NCBI GenBank assembly: GCA_022749755.1
Contig: CM040445.1
Location: 4,485,182 to 4,549,181, forward strand
Origin: Azadirachta indica
Lineage: Eukaryota > Streptophyta > Magnoliopsida > Sapindales > Meliaceae
Length of the DNA: 64,000 bases
Direction: 5' to 3'
Made by a program: the position numbers and the translations under genes. Below are positions 32,698-45,798 of the stretch, piece by piece (within the stretch, counting starts at the first letter, position 1; each line of letters begins with the position of its first letter). Under the pieces are notes generated by a model. The model did no database searches. It was not told where the DNA came from and was given only the letters and a program-made list of their open reading frames with translations.

Positions 32698-35600
32698 ATG
32701 GAGTCTACTATGGTTATCAAGGTTCGATCTTTTTCGATTCTTTTGGTTATTTATCTCATTTTATTCTAAATTTATGAGTTCTGGATCGTGAAATGAGTGC
32801 AATTTTGTTTCTTATTGCTCAATTGGTGTTGAATTGGAAGCAAAAACTGAAAAGAAGTTTGAAATTTGGGTGTTCTATGTTTTGTAGTCTGCGCTTTTCG
32901 TACAGTGTAATTGAAATAGGTGTTTGGTTATATCGATTAATTGTTCTTATGATCTCTGTTCGTTTGGCTGAGAAAGCGAAGGGGAGCTCACGACTGAGAA
33001 AATGTTTCCACCTGGTGCTTCAAAAGCTTTAAATCTTTTCTGTTTCTCATGTTAGTGAGTTATATTTACAAAATTATGTTAATATGGTCTGAGGAAATTT
33101 GGGATTATATTGGTTTGTATGATTTTTTTTTCTCTCTTTTATTTAGCGGGAATCATGTATCTTTTGTAACTTGAAAGCTTCTTTTTGGGTTAATTGCATT
33201 ACTTTGTATGACTTTAGGGGCATGAAATTCTCAGAAGAACCAAAGTAATGCAAATTTATACATTTTGCATATAAGAACTGAATTCAAATATAAACAGCTT
33301 TGTTGTACTGAGTATTGCAAACACAATCACTGTTCTCAAAGATTTTTGTAATGGTATATCATTTGAAGGTTTGAGTTACATGCTGGATGTTTTATGCAAA
33401 CACAGTCCCTGTTCTCAAAGATTTTTGTAATGGTATATCATTTGAAGATTTGAACTACAAGCTGGATGTTTTATCCTCAGAGGCTTTACATTTCTTTTCT
33501 GGTCATAATGATAACCTTTTAATGTGTGGCTGATAATTGTTTGATCAATGATTAAATTTGTGGTGCATCTATACAGGTTAAATTTGGAGATACACTTAGG
33601 CGATTCAACTCCCGTGTTAATGAAAATGAAACTTTGGATCTTGACATTGATGGATTGAGGGCAAAGATCCAGAGCCTCTTTAATTTTCCTGAAGATGCTG
33701 ATCTTACACTGACTTATATTGATGAAGATGGTGATGTAGTAACTCTTGTTGATGATGATGATCTGTGTGATGTAATGAGGCAGCGTCTTAAATTCTTGAG
33801 GATTAATGTACAGCTGAACAATGACAAATTTGGGAAAGTTTATGCCAGATCAAGTGGAAGTTCTACTCCCTTGAGGTCCCCTCGAGTGCAGCATCCATTA
33901 CCTGATATTAACAATAAGGTTTCTGAAATTTTGAAATCTATGCCTGAGCCACTGCAGGAAACACTTTTTAAGCTATCTCAAGACTTTGCTTCAAAGGCTG
34001 TATCCTCCACTCCGATGTTTGCTGAACTTGTTGAGTGCTTTTCAAAGATGGGCCTGTCCCCCCTAAATCTGGTTTCCCAGTCACAATCTGGTGCAGAATC
34101 AAGTGCACAGGGAGAGGCTTCTGAAAGTCCAAAGGCTGCCTCTGTACCTGAAGATGCAAGTGCATCCAAGGATGGTGACCTCAAACAAGTCTTGCCAAAA
34201 CCACCGGCTGTGGACACAACTTCTAAAAGTAGTAGCCAAGAGGTTGATGTTGGGACTACATTCAGAGGCGTAGGAGTACCGGTTATGCATCTTTCATCTT
34301 CCGTTGATCTCAACGTGGTCCCGCCAATTGATTCTGTTCCATCTGGAAGCACTATGAATCTTGCACCCGCTGAATCTGATATTCCTGCTGGTGATGACAC
34401 GAAGGATTCTAAGGAGGATGATGGTCATCTTGATAGCAAGTCTGACAATTCTCTTGCGTCCACAAATACTACTGATCCTACAAGGCCTTCTGATGTAGAT
34501 CAACCTCGCATTATCGATTTGGGTGGTAATCATCCTAACGAGTGTCCATTCAGTGGGATTTCTGTAGCTAATAACTCCACTGGTGCTTATTTGCACCATC
34601 GCCTTGGTGCATTTAAGCAAAACATTAATGGTGATGCCCAGGTTGGTATGTTCCATAAAGGTGTTCGTTGTGATGGTTGTGGAGCTCATCCTATTATTGG
34701 ACTTCGATACAAATCCAAAGTGTGAGAGGCATATCTAAGCTCTGATTATTGTGGAAGTTATTTGGATGCTAATATGTTGTTTTGGTTTTGCTTCTGCAGG
34801 AAAGATGATTATGACCTTTGCAGCATCTGCTTCACTGCAATCGGTAACGAGACTGACTACATTAGAATTGATAGGCCGGTGCATTATCGACATCCACGCC
34901 CTTTTAGAGGGGTATATGATCATGTGTGCATATTTTTAATCTGTGCTATGCCTTAATTTATCTGTTGTCTGTTTACTTTCTCTCTCATTTGTTCTTTCTA
35001 TTGATTTTGAAGAGAGAGAACTTTTGGCTGGGTGGCCCGGTAACACCAGTCTTGAGAGGTTGTAGAATCAAGCCAGGTCGATCTAAGTTGGACAGTTGCT
35101 TCATTTTGGATGTCAATGTGATGGATGGGACTTTGATGGCTCCATCAACTCCCTTTACTAAGATATGGAGGATGCGCAATAGTGGTACTTTGGCATGGCT
35201 CCGGGGTACTCAACTTGTGTGGATTGGGGGAGATAAGTTTAGTGATAGAGTTTCGGTTGAGATAGAGGTGGGCATGCTTAATATGTTATATTTTCAATTA
35301 TTTTCAAGTTCTTTTTTCTGCTTTCACTGTACTTCATATCAATTGAAATATTTTCCAGAGTATTACATTTTTTTTTTTTGACAATTTCAATTCATTTCAG
35401 GTTCCTGCTGATGGTGTGCCCGTGGAGGGGGAGCTAGATATTGCTGTTGATTTCACTGCACCTGAATTACCTGGTCGTTACATCTCTTACTGGAGGATGG
35501 TATCACCATGGGGTGTAAAATTTGGGCAACGTGTTTGGGTTCTTATACAGGTGCTTGCACGCACTTAAAAGCGTGTTCATTTCTTTTTAGAGCTTGTGCT

Positions 35601-36510
35601 TTTGATAATTTGACCACTTCTTGTAAAATTCCTTATTCTTCCTTGCAGGTTGATGCATCTCTGAATGACTGCAGTTCTGATAGCTTAAGAGGCTTGAACT
35701 TGAATTTGCCCCCTGAGAGCAGTAGGTCTAACAGGGGCCCAGAAATTATTGATATGAACGTGCAGCCCAGTGTGGATGGAAATTTTCAGGTGCCTTGCAA
35801 CACTTGTAGTGTGAATGAGCCGCCAAAGCCGGTGGCTGATGAGCAGCCTAAACAGGAGCAGGAGTTTAATTTTCCTATAAATGATAGCTTGCTGGTTGGC
35901 CATGGTACCTCAGCTTCTGCTCCTCTGCCTCCAACTCCACCTCCACAGACTCCAACTGTGTCATATCCTATGATTGACCTTACTGAAGCAGCAGTGGAGG
36001 AGTCCTTTCATGCACCGCAACCTTTTACTGGTATGCCCACATCATCATCGAGGGAGATCAGTGATAAAGATGCTGTTGAGCTGTCCCTACTCAAGGAACT
36101 CGAGGAGATGGGTTTCAAGCAGGTTGATTTGAACAAGGAGATCTTGAGGATGAATGAGTATGACTTGGAGCAGTCTGTGGATGATCTCTGTGGCGTTGCT
36201 GAGTGGGATCCAATCCTCGTGGAGTTGCAGGATATGGTGAGTTCTACGTCAAAGCTGTTGTGAAGTGTAGAATTGGCTTGTTTTACCTTTGCATTTTGTT
36301 CCCATATTTGTTTTAAATTTTCTTCTTCATCCTTTCTTTTTCCTTGTGACTTTGGACTTGAATAAGGAAATCATACAGGTTCTGAATGAAATTTGGGTTG
36401 TTTGGTTGCAGGGCTTCCGTGATGAAGAAATGAACAAGAGGCTGCTGAAGAAGAACAACGGGAGTATCAAGCGTGTGGTCATGGACCTTCTCACTGGGGA
36501 GAAAGCTTAG
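32698..36510 (+). CDS. NBR1: NBR1-type selective autophagy receptor
   Basis: Exons 32698-32721, 33577-34721, 34800-34911 (or to 34923), 35013-35267, 35401-35550, 35649-36236 and 36412-36510 give 790 (or 794) aa. NBR1 binds ubiquitinated or aggregated cargo and delivers it to autophagosomes through ATG8. Seen in order: N-terminal PB1 (VKFGDTLRRF, DIDGLRAKIQSLF, acidic YIDEDGDVVTLVDDDDL); a Ser/Pro-rich linker; a ZZ zinc finger (CDGCGAHPIIGLRYKSKV, DDYDLCSICF); the four-tryptophan NBR1 domain (KIWRMRNSGTLAW, TQLVWIGGD, GRYISYWRMVSPWG, RVWVLIQ); an ATG8-interacting WDPI between two UBA domains (LLKELEEMGF and LVELQDMGFRDEEMN). The end of exon 3 is ambiguous: GTATAT at 34912 or GTGTGC at 34924, the latter adding VYDH. 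First intron 0.85 kb. Confidence 0.95.
33317..33474 (+). repeat. Tandem duplication of a 79-bp unit in NBR1 intron 1
   Basis: Units 33317-33395 and 33396-33474 have the same length and about 90% identity (both contain TGTTCTCAAAGATTTTTG and GGTATATCATTTGAAG). The second copy ends about 100 bases before the exon 2 acceptor. Recent local duplication. Confidence 0.92.
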
Positions 36511-38233
36511 TTTGATTGAACCAGTATATATTTATGAATAAAAATGTCGATCGTGTTTATGGATTATTATGGTTTAGGTAATGGTTTGTTGGAATCGGAC
36601 CGTTGTTAACCGCGTAAATATGGTAATATAGATATTACAGTACATTTGGTTGGTGTTTGTCTATTGCCCATCTTATACTGTATGATATTTTTTTATGTCA
36701 AATTCGCTTTGCGATTGTGTTTCATTCTTACGCGGGGTAAGAGTACATATTTCTGCTGTAAATTTGTGGGCTCCGTTTTTAACCTTTAAATTAAACAATC
36801 TTGCTTTGCTCTATTGCTTTCCCGGAGCCCGTTTGCCTTGCACGTGAAGAAATATCCGACGTGTCGGTGCGGAGGTCTCTATTTCGGATATATGCTGTAT
36901 TGGGCTTTTGAAGATATAGGTTCGGGTCATTGGATCTTGCCATGTTTGACAAGAGTTTTAATCCAGTGAAAGTGAACAGAAGAGTAGTCTGGAAAATGGG
37001 TGGTAGAAAGCAATAAAACTGACCCTAACGACGTATTAAAGCATGGCAGGCACTTTAAGTAACTAAAGCTTTAACCTTTAATCTGATTTGACTCCAGAAA
37101 TAAAGAAAGAGAGAAGAATATATAACGTGATAGTTCTTTAGAACATGCACGCAAGTGTTAATCGTACGTCATCACCGTCTGAATGCGTATATATTCTGCC
37201 TACTAATTCCAAATATCTTTTTAGGTGAAATTTTTTTAAGCAGACAAGAATTTAGCAACCCTACGAAACATAATTAGTAGCTTAAAAAACAGACACGAAG
37301 CTTAATGACGTGTCTGAGATTGTTAAGACGCTTGTTCCAACAGAGTAGATGTCAAAACTGAATCATGTCACATAATCTGACAAACTACAAACTATAAATT
37401 TTACTTCGATGTAATGAAAAGGCGTAGAGTGACATACAAGTAGAAGTAGAGGAGAAGGTAAAAGCTAGTTCAGGCATTTCTCATTGAGTGGGTTGTTGTC
37501 CACATGTTTGACAAGATCAGTTTCCATGTGCTTACGATTAGTTTATGGCTCCCACAGACTTTATTACGGTATTCGCAAATATCTCTTCTCTTTTATTTTC
37601 TCTCTCTTTCGCCCCATTTCCTTTCTTTATTGAACACAGGCTCAATCCCTCCCATGATTCTGTCTATAGATCAAGACTGAAGCTCTGTGCTCACCTACAT
37701 TAAATAAACTCTAAAATCCATCCCTCTCATTTAATTAAGTTCCTTAATGGGACATGGAATTTTATTTAAAATATAATTGATCTTCAATTGAGAGTTTGTT
37801 GATTGGCTCTCTACTCTGCTCCCCTTTATGGGGATTCTTCTCTTTTCCCCATGAATTTTCTATAAATTTCTTTGGGCTTAGGGCTTTCTTTCTTGCTTTA
37901 TTTGGTGTTTGGTGTCACTCTCTCCCCTATACCTCTACTACATGTGGGGTTCCCTACCTTTGCCTCCTCATTGACATGTAAGCCATCAATCTGTGAGTTT
38001 TGATCTCCTGGTCTGATTCTTGAGACGTGGTTATCAGCAGAACACTATGCAGAGCATGTTCTGTTTACTTACTCTGTTTCTTGTCAGCTTATCCATGCAC
38101 TGTGAATGAGCTTTTCAATGTTTTCTTTTTGGTCCCTGATGTGTGATTTTACTAAAAAATGGGTGATGGGTTCTAGAATTTCTTGTTAAATATATATATA
38201 TGTAGATGTTGAATTCTTTCTGGTTTTAGAACT
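36511..38233. other. Intergenic, NBR1 3' flank and Raf-like kinase promoter/leader
   Basis: AT-rich 3' flank, then a pyrimidine-rich leader region (37560-37980), probably with a leader intron ending near 38205 (TATGTAG). A CACGTG lies at about 36841. No additional gene supported. Confidence 0.5.
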
Positions 38234-41200
38234 ATGGAATCTGGGAGTAGGTTTTATTCGGCTGATGAGTTCAAGTTGGATGCAAAATGGCTAATAGATC
38301 CGAAGCATCTTTTTGTTGGACCAAGGATTGGAGAGGGAGCTCATGCTATAGTATACGAGGGAAAGTAAGTCTGCTGCTACTTCTTAGATTAGGTCTTTCT
38401 TCTTACATGGTCTGAAGCAGTGCAAACTTTTCTGTATGATCATTGTCATTTGTATGGTGCAGTGCATTTCTTCTTAATTGAGAGGAATGCTGTTTTAATT
38501 TGTAAATTTTGGTCGCTTTTGGACAGAAATCAGAAACTTTTTGTCATTTTTGTGTTTTAGAACTAGTAATCTTTGCGATTCATTTGAGGATTTTAATCAT
38601 CAGTCTGGTTTTTTATGCTTTGTGCATATAGAAGAGAAGTCCCCATTTTGTTTGAAATAGTGAAGATTTCCACTGGATTATCGCTAATGAAGCTGGCTTA
38701 AACTCGTAAATAGATTTGAGGTTCTTGACTGACAGTGTGGTGTCTGGTAGTGTTGCAGGTATCTCACTATGTTTGTTATGTTTCTTCAGATATAAAACCC
38801 AGACTGTTGCAATTAAAATTGTTCATAAAGGAGACACTCCGGAGGAGATCGCCAAGAGAGAAGCACGTTTTGCAAGAGAGGTTGCAATGTTGTCGAGAGT
38901 TCAACATAAAAATTTAGTGAAGGTTGGATTCTCATAGGATAGTCATCTTTCTTATCTCCTGTACATTGTAGTGGTTGCAAAAGTTACAACTGGTGACCAT
39001 GAGTTTATCCTCTTGTCTAAAATGATGTTGAATTCTTGTGTGTTAACAGTTTATTGGTGCCTGCAAAGAGCCTGTGATGGTGATAGTTACTGAGCTCTTA
39101 TTGGGAGGGACATTACGTAAATACTTGCTGAACATGCGGCCAAGGTGCTTAGACACACGTGTTGCAATTGGCTTTGCTCTTGATATTGCTCGTGCAATGG
39201 AATGCCTGCATTCTCATGGAATCATACACCGTGATCTGAAACCCGGTAATCTTATTTCCAGCTTTGCCTTTTTTAAACTTCTAAGGTGTGAGTAGGTATA
39301 TAAGTTTTAAAATATTGGAAGACCCCTTATCTTAAAAGAGGGCATTTTCTGGTCAGATCTCTTTCTTATGCATCTGCCGGTTTAAGATATTCAACATTTC
39401 TTTTACAAGTTATCAATGTTATTATATCATCTGTCAACCGATTATCTCCATTTCTGCAAGCTTATTGTGTAGTCACCTTTAACTACCTGCACTTCTCTGT
39501 CCCAACTTTTATCTCATCTAGTGGCTCACATGAGCTTTTACAAGATTTCTGAAATGGTTATTGGCTATTGAAGATTGATGGATGTCGTTTATTTGTCATT
39601 GTACAATTAGCTGATCATTCATTCAAATGTGATCTTGAGATGACTTATAGGTTTAAGGTGTTGACAATATGTTCACGAGAACAAATGGATCATTATTGGT
39701 TAGGAGAATATGGAGACAGATTCAAATGAGTAGAGAAGCTCTTTATTGGAAGAAGGAAACCCAATGGTTTAGCGTTTGTATCCATTGACCAGACAAAAAT
39801 TATGAGGGGAATTCAAAGAAAGTTACTTTGAGCAAAGTAAGAAGTGAATTTTGGCCAAACTTGTAGGAGAACATGTTACATAAATGTTTTTCTGTTTGAT
39901 GTAAATGTCTATCTAATTGATTTCCTCTGGAATAAGCATGAAATTTCATTTACTTGCTAGGAATTGCAGGCACATGAAAGCTGTTTTGGTAAGATGAGTA
40001 GGTTTTTTGAATTTCAAGAGCAAACTCCCTTTTGTTCTCATGATAGCTAACATTTGTTCTTCAGGGGCATGCCGCTATGTTTCATCCTTTGAAAATAAGC
40101 CATCAAAATCTCTCTGTTTAAGGCATAATATAACTTGGATATGCTATGAGAAATTTAAAAAATAGAATAAAATCAGGGTGTTGATGTGTATCACATACAA
40201 GTTCAATGTAGATCTGATGATAACATCACTAGCTTGATAATCAATTTGGGCCTGCGGAAAGAAAACCAAATGCACTCAATTAGGAGAAGCAATAAATTTC
40301 TTGAACTAAATTTTCATGCCAAATGCAGTGCTACCTCTTTAAGCGGTGGATTTGGTTGCTCAGATGGACCTAAGATATTAGTTTATAGATATCATTGCTT
40401 GCAAGGGTTGAAGTTATTTTTCAATAGGAGAAAAAATGTTGGTTGCAGAACCTGAAAAAAAGCCCTCACTTCTTGTAGATGAAGATCATGATAGCCTGAC
40501 TGCCTATTATGTATCCGATGTATAAAGGAAATAGAATAAAATAAGATAACATTAAAAAATAAAAAATAAAAAGTTTTGTTACTAGCCGCATTTAACATAT
40601 GGGCTAAATGCTTTATAGTACTACTGGCAAATTTCAATTGTGCTAATTGTTTTCATTTTCTCAAAAGCTGTGTTGACATAATTCGACTAGGATAAACATC
40701 AGACATGATATTTTAGTGCCCTGAAATGCATATAGGTTGGTATATCTATGAGAATGATCAACATATTTGTTGGCTGGATGAGTTCTGCCAATTGTATTTA
40801 AATATTACCCATTGAGTTCACCATTGTAATATATAATGAATTAGTAAATAGTTTAAACTTCTATTATTTTTTATGCAGAAAACTTGCTCTTGACCGCAGA
40901 CCACAAAACAGTAAAACTAGCAGATTTTGGCTTAGCAAGAGAAGAGTCGTTAACAGAGATGATGACTGCTGAAACCGGGACATACCGTTGGATGGCACCT
41001 GAGGTGGTTGTCCTCTTAATATAAACGTCTCTTTTACTCTGTCCCGACCAATATCAAAAACATTTAATGTGCAATTGCATTGCTGTTTGTTGCAGTTATA
41101 CAGTACTGTTACACTGAGACAGGGAGAAAAGAAGCATTACAACCATAAGGTGGATGCCTATAGCTTTGCAATTGTCTTATGGGAGCTTTTGCACAACAAA

Positions 41201-41677
41201 CTGCCTTTTGAAGGAATGTCAAATCTCCAGGCAGCTTATGCAGCTGCTTTCAAAGTAAATGTCTTGCCTATTCATACAATATTGTTACGGAGTAGTTGCT
41301 GTTGGCCCTTTCTTGCACTGCTAATGTAACTGATAGTTTGAGAGTATATTTTGTTGTTTCAGAATGTAAGGCCTAGTGCAGAAAATGTCCCTGAGGAATT
41401 GGCAATCATTCTAACTTCATGCTGGAAGGAGGACCCCAATGCTCGCCCTAATTTCAGTCAAATAATCCAAATGCTCCTTAATTATCTCTCTACAATTGCT
41501 CCACCTGAACCTATGATTCCTCCTCGAATTTTCACCTCTGAGAACACCATCTTGCCACCAGAATCTCCTGGTACATGTTCATTGATGGCAGTACGTGACG
41601 ACTCCGGGGAAACTCCTAAAGCAAAGATGGAAAGCAAGGCAAAGAGTTTCTTTTTCTGTTTCAACCTGTGTTATTAA
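38234..41677 (+). CDS. Raf-like (MAPKKK-type) cytosolic Ser/Thr protein kinase
   Basis: Exons 38234-38364, 38790-38922, 39050-39245, 40879-41003, 41096-41254 and 41363-41677 give 352 aa. The kinase domain covers almost the whole protein: [12 protein letters not shown] loop, VAIKIV lysine, HRDLKPEN catalytic loop (split by a 1.6-kb intron after the first base of the Glu codon), [27 protein letters not shown] activation segment, [13 protein letters not shown], and a C-terminal tail with PPEPMIPPR. No TM or regulatory N-terminal domain. The N-terminus [23 protein letters not shown] and the motifs suit the small group C Raf-like kinases (I recall At5g50180). Substrate not inferable. The tail after [13 protein letters not shown] is Cys/Phe-rich. 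Confidence 0.92.
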
Positions 41678-42939
41678 CCTTGTAGCACAAAGGATAAGTT
41701 CTGTCTTTCTGGGGTTCAAAGAAGCTGAAGGAAGCTGAGCAACCACTAGGGCTCTAGTTCAATGGATACGTTTTGGTAACATAAAAAATATTTAATTTAA
41801 TATCTTACATATCAGTTGAAGCACAGCATTTTATCTATCTGATGCTGACTTTTTTCAACTTATTAGGATTATAATTTAGTCATATCTTGTCATCAACTGA
41901 AAGTTTAAGTTGTTGTTGGCTGCATTGCTTGATTGTAAGTTGTAAAATGAAGGAAAATTGGAGGAAGAGATGAATGTAACTTGTGTGTGGGAGTGTTCCA
42001 ACTGCAATTCATTTGCAAGAAAAGAAAGAACACATTGCTCCATGCATGCGTGAACCTGGTGAATGCCTCTACTTTTGCATTATCTTAATCATCTGAGACA
42101 GACATTATAACTTTCCTTGCACAAGAAGTTGGTTGGGGCAAGGCATAGAGGATCATTTGTTGGATGGTTATGGTTGTCATATCAAGGAGGATGCTAGAAA
42201 AATTATGGAACAAAGAATTAATCTGATTAGTTGGAGTGCATGTGATGTGATGGTATGTAATTCTCTGAAGCGTGAATTTGTTTTCGGATGTAATATAATT
42301 AGTGGCTAAGATGTTCACGAATCAGGAGACAAGGAATTTTACTGACAATACCTTTTTTTCGGTCTTTAAAATTTAATATTGGGATTAAGCCCTTGGCAAC
42401 CGCAGCTTCTTATGTGTTAGAAGGCTTCGCCATCTGTGTGTGAACAAGTACATAGAATATTTGCTCCTTTCAGTGACAATTGTTTGTGTTGCTTCTAGAC
42501 GGGGGCAAATTTGTGCCAACAAACTTGATCTGTTGTCACGTTCTTGAAAGCAGATTGAAGTAGATTGCCGACTAGGATTAATTACCTTGCATTGGATCCT
42601 AAGAAACGTACGCTAAGGCAGTATTGTTATTCCTAGATGGTCAGGACAGGAGTATATCCCCATGTGATGGTGGAATTCTAATTTTTTTGGCTAAGGATGT
42701 TTCACTGATCGATTAATAGATCCAAGCCACTTCATCAAAGTGAAAACTAGTTTGACAAAGGTTTCACTAACCACTGAATTTATATTTTGAATGCCTAAAT
42801 GAATTCTTACTTTAATACCCAGATTTGATACATGAAAAAAAATGCGTTCTACATGGACGGCATCCACTCACATTGCTTGTTTTGTGTACAAAATATTCTA
42901 ACTAAAGCCTTCGAATATAGGGCGAAATGAATCGAGGGT
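41678..42939. other. Intergenic, convergent 3' ends of kinase and PPR genes
   Basis: 3' UTR sequence of the kinase (to about 42000) and unstructured AT-rich spacer. No gene or notable repeat. Confidence 0.5.
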
Positions 42940-45039
42940 TTACCAGTAGTCATTGCAGGAACAAGACCCTTCTTTAAAATGATGAAAGCGAGTCCGATCC
43001 CTTAATATGATTTCTCTATTAAACACTTCTGATATTATCTTTGTTGCATTGTGGCAATCTGTACACACTCTAAGGTTCTTTGAAATTCTAATCGTAGTGC
43101 CAGGAGATGTTCTGATAAGACTAAAGGCAATCGCCAATTTCTCACTGTGGTGAGCTACTGAAGCTTCCTTATCATCTTCCTCAGCATCTACTCTTGCATC
43201 TGCCATGTTGGGCACGTAGCCAGCTGATTTGATCCTTCTCATCATGTTTTCAGCTGCATCATAAACCTCCTTAGAATGTGGACAGCCATTGTCTTCAGCA
43301 AAAAATTCATAAATCTCTCCATCCAATTCAATCAAACTGCAACCAGGGGTCTTCTTGATTCCCTTCTCTCTCATCTCATTCCTAACCCACAAAGCATCCT
43401 CCCATCTACCCACTGATGAGTAAATATTTGATAGAAGAATGTAATCTCCACTATGCATAGGTTCCAATTGAACTAGGTTCTTCAATGATTCTTCCCCAAC
43501 TTCAACGTTTTTATGAGCTCTGCATGCAGCCAGCAATGTTCTCCATATGACAGCATTTGGTGGGATGGGCATGTTCTTTATGAATTGATATGCCTCTTCA
43601 AGTAACCCAGCTCGGCCAAGAATGTCCACCATGCAGCCATAGTGTTCCACCCTTGGTTCAAAGCCAAAGTCTCTGTTCATACTGACAAAAAATTCCCGAC
43701 CTTCATCAACCATCCCTACATGACTACATGCAGAAAGAACACCAATGAAAGTCACATCATTTGGTTTGATATTCTTTTCCCGCATCAAATAATAGAAGTC
43801 AAGGGCCTTTTTGCCTTTTCCATTACTGGCAAGGCCTTGGATTAACACAGTCCAAGAGATCACATTCTTCAAAGGCATCTTCTTAAAAACTTCAACTGCA
43901 CTCTCTATCAGCCCACACTTGGCATAAAAATCCATTAGTGCAGTTCCAAGTGTAACAGTAAGATCCAGCCTTTTCTTTTTTACGTACAAGTGAACCCATT
44001 TACCAGTCTCTAAGGCTCCAAGAACAGCACAACAAGAAAGTACACTGACTACAGTGACCTCATTAGGCTCTACATTTGCCATCTGCATATCATGAAAGAC
44101 ATCAAGTGCTTCCTTACACCGCCTTGCTTGGCTGTAACCTGAAATCATGGCACTCCAAGCAACTACATCTTTTGTATCCATTTGTTCAAACAATCTCCTT
44201 GCCTTATCAACATGACCACACTTTGCATACATGTCAACAACAGCTGTCATTAACTTAACACTCCTGTTAAGCCCATTTGCTTCTATATACTCACTAATCC
44301 ACTGTCCTAATTCTATATCAGCCAGTCTCCCACACGCTGTCAAAACAATAATCAAGGTAACCTCACCAAACCGATCACCCCAATTGCGCATCTCATTGAA
44401 TAACTTCACAATTTCCCCCCAACGGTCACTCTTAGCATACCCCGAAAACATAGAATTCCAGGCAAAAACATCCCTGTTATACATTCCGTCAAACACCTTA
44501 CGTGCGATCACAATTTCCCCGCAATTTGCGTACATGTGAACCAAACTATTCCAAACTAACTCCCTACGCCCAAAGCCAGATTTCAAAAGCTGGCCATGAA
44601 TCTGTTCACCTTCTTTCAATGCTCTTATTCTAGAGCAAGCTTTCAATGTACAAGCAAAAGTGAAATGATCAGGTTGTACATAGTTTTCACGCATTGTTTT
44701 GTATAAAGTCATTGCTTCTTGAGGAGAATGCTTCAATGTGAAGGCTCTGATCATGATATTATAAGCTGAAGAATCGGGTTCGTCGATTTTGCGGAAAATT
44801 GAAAGTGCATAGTCCATGTTGGTGGCGGGAATGAGTATGGCTGCGGATTCAAGTAGGTTCTCCGTTATTTTAGGGTTGAGATGGAGGCGGGTTTTGATTA
44901 AGTGGGCGTGGATTTTGTTTAAGTCTTTGGAGGTCTTGCATTGTTGTAAGATCAAGGTTTTAGGGTTTTCTGGGAATTGGGTGATGGTAGTTATGGCAGG
45001 CATTGTGTTGGCGGGAAAATGATGTAAAGTTAACGCCAT
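42940..45039 (-). CDS. PPR protein, PLS class with E and DYW domains
   Basis: An intronless 699-aa protein. The N-terminal region (MALTLHHFPANTMPAITT) may be an organelle transit peptide. From about residue 85 to 500 there are tandem PLS-type pentatricopeptide repeats (DSSAYNIMIRAFTLKHSPQEA, LVWNSLVHMYANCGEI, DVVAWSAMISGYSQARRCKEA, NVISWTVLIQGLASNGKGKKA). E/E+ motifs follow (IWRTLLAACRAH, GDYILLSNIYSSVGRW) and the DYW domain is complete: HHSEKLAIAF (HxE), CTDCHNATK (CxxCH), ending CSCNDYW. DYW domains are the C-to-U deaminases of chloroplast and mitochondrial RNA editing; the edited site cannot be inferred from sequence alone. The zinc ligands and catalytic Glu are present, so it looks functional. 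Divergent from the next gene. Confidence 0.93.
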   Translation of the reverse strand: MALTLHHFPANTMPAITTITQFPENPKTLILQQCKTSKDLNKIHAHLIKTRLHLNPKITENLLESAAILIPATNMDYALSIFRKIDEPDSSAYNIMIRAFTLKHSPQEAMTLYKTMRENYVQPDHFTFACTLKACSRIRALKEGEQIHGQLLKSGFGRRELVWNSLVHMYANCGEIVIARKVFDGMYNRDVFAWNSMFSGYAKSDRWGEIVKLFNEMRNWGDRFGEVTLIIVLTACGRLADIELGQWISEYIEANGLNRSVKLMTAVVDMYAKCGHVDKARRLFEQMDTKDVVAWSAMISGYSQARRCKEALDVFHDMQMANVEPNEVTVVSVLSCCAVLGALETGKWVHLYVKKKRLDLTVTLGTALMDFYAKCGLIESAVEVFKKMPLKNVISWTVLIQGLASNGKGKKALDFYYLMREKNIKPNDVTFIGVLSACSHVGMVDEGREFFVSMNRDFGFEPRVEHYGCMVDILGRAGLLEEAYQFIKNMPIPPNAVIWRTLLAACRAHKNVEVGEESLKNLVQLEPMHSGDYILLSNIYSSVGRWEDALWVRNEMREKGIKKTPGCSLIELDGEIYEFFAEDNGCPHSKEVYDAAENMMRRIKSAGYVPNMADARVDAEEDDKEASVAHHSEKLAIAFSLIRTSPGTTIRISKNLRVCTDCHNATKIISEVFNREIILRDRTRFHHFKEGSCSCNDYW

Positions 45040-45798
45040 TGTTGTTTTATCCTACGAAGTCATTTAGATAAGGAATAAGGAAGGTCCGAAGGGCAATGTA
45101 TAACTAACTATTCTTGCTCGAGTTTAAAGGAAACCATAAAGCGCTTGTCTGACTTTATAACTCTGACTTATATATATATATATATATATATAATAGTAAT
45201 AATAATTTTCAATTGTTTCAAGGCATAACCTTCTGTGGCTATTAATTTTCAGACCAGGATATATATTTGCAGCCGCTCGTATATTACATGGCACATATTA
45301 ATTGCAAGTTTATGAATTCTTTGCATTTTCATTTGATTTTTCATCTTCCCGTTTCTGGATCACAGCTATGTATTCTAAGAATCACTTGAATTGGGGAGAG
45401 AAATTAAGTGTTAATTTTTCAGAGATTCGGCACGTGAACAAACTATCCGATGCTATATGTATCCCCAACTTGACTTAATCAGTGAGGTTCTAGCGGAAGC
45501 TTTGTTAATTAATTTGTGGCCTTAACCACAACAGAGTTACGATATGTAAGTCGTCATTATTATTTATTCTGATGGGAAAACTGATTCCAAGATCCATGAT
45601 CACGATTGGCACTCTTCTTTCTTTAAAGCATCTTATACCTACCGGCCTATTTGTGGCTGAATTACTATTTAATATTGACAAAAAATAAAGAATTAGATTC
45701 ATGCGTTATCATTTTAGAATAAAGCTAACTTTTATGGGGTCTATAAGATGGAGCTTCAATTACTTGCTTGTGACTTGTAGTTGAGAAGGGAGCTAAAA
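45040..45798. other. Divergent spacer between the PPR and the 130-aa protein gene
   Basis: About 760 bases between two divergent ATGs, so it probably works as a bidirectional promoter. It holds a (TA)12 microsatellite at about 45169-45192. A TTGTAG acceptor-like sequence just before 45781 suggests the coding exon of the plus-strand gene follows a leader intron. Confidence 0.5.

Noticed and set aside
33978..34689. Minus-strand frames of 131 and 140 codons inside NBR1
   Set aside because: Antisense shadows of the long NBR1 exon 2.
34912..34923. Treating the NBR1 exon 3 end as certain
   Set aside because: Both GTATAT (34912) and GTGTGC (34924) keep the frame; I left both open rather than choose one.
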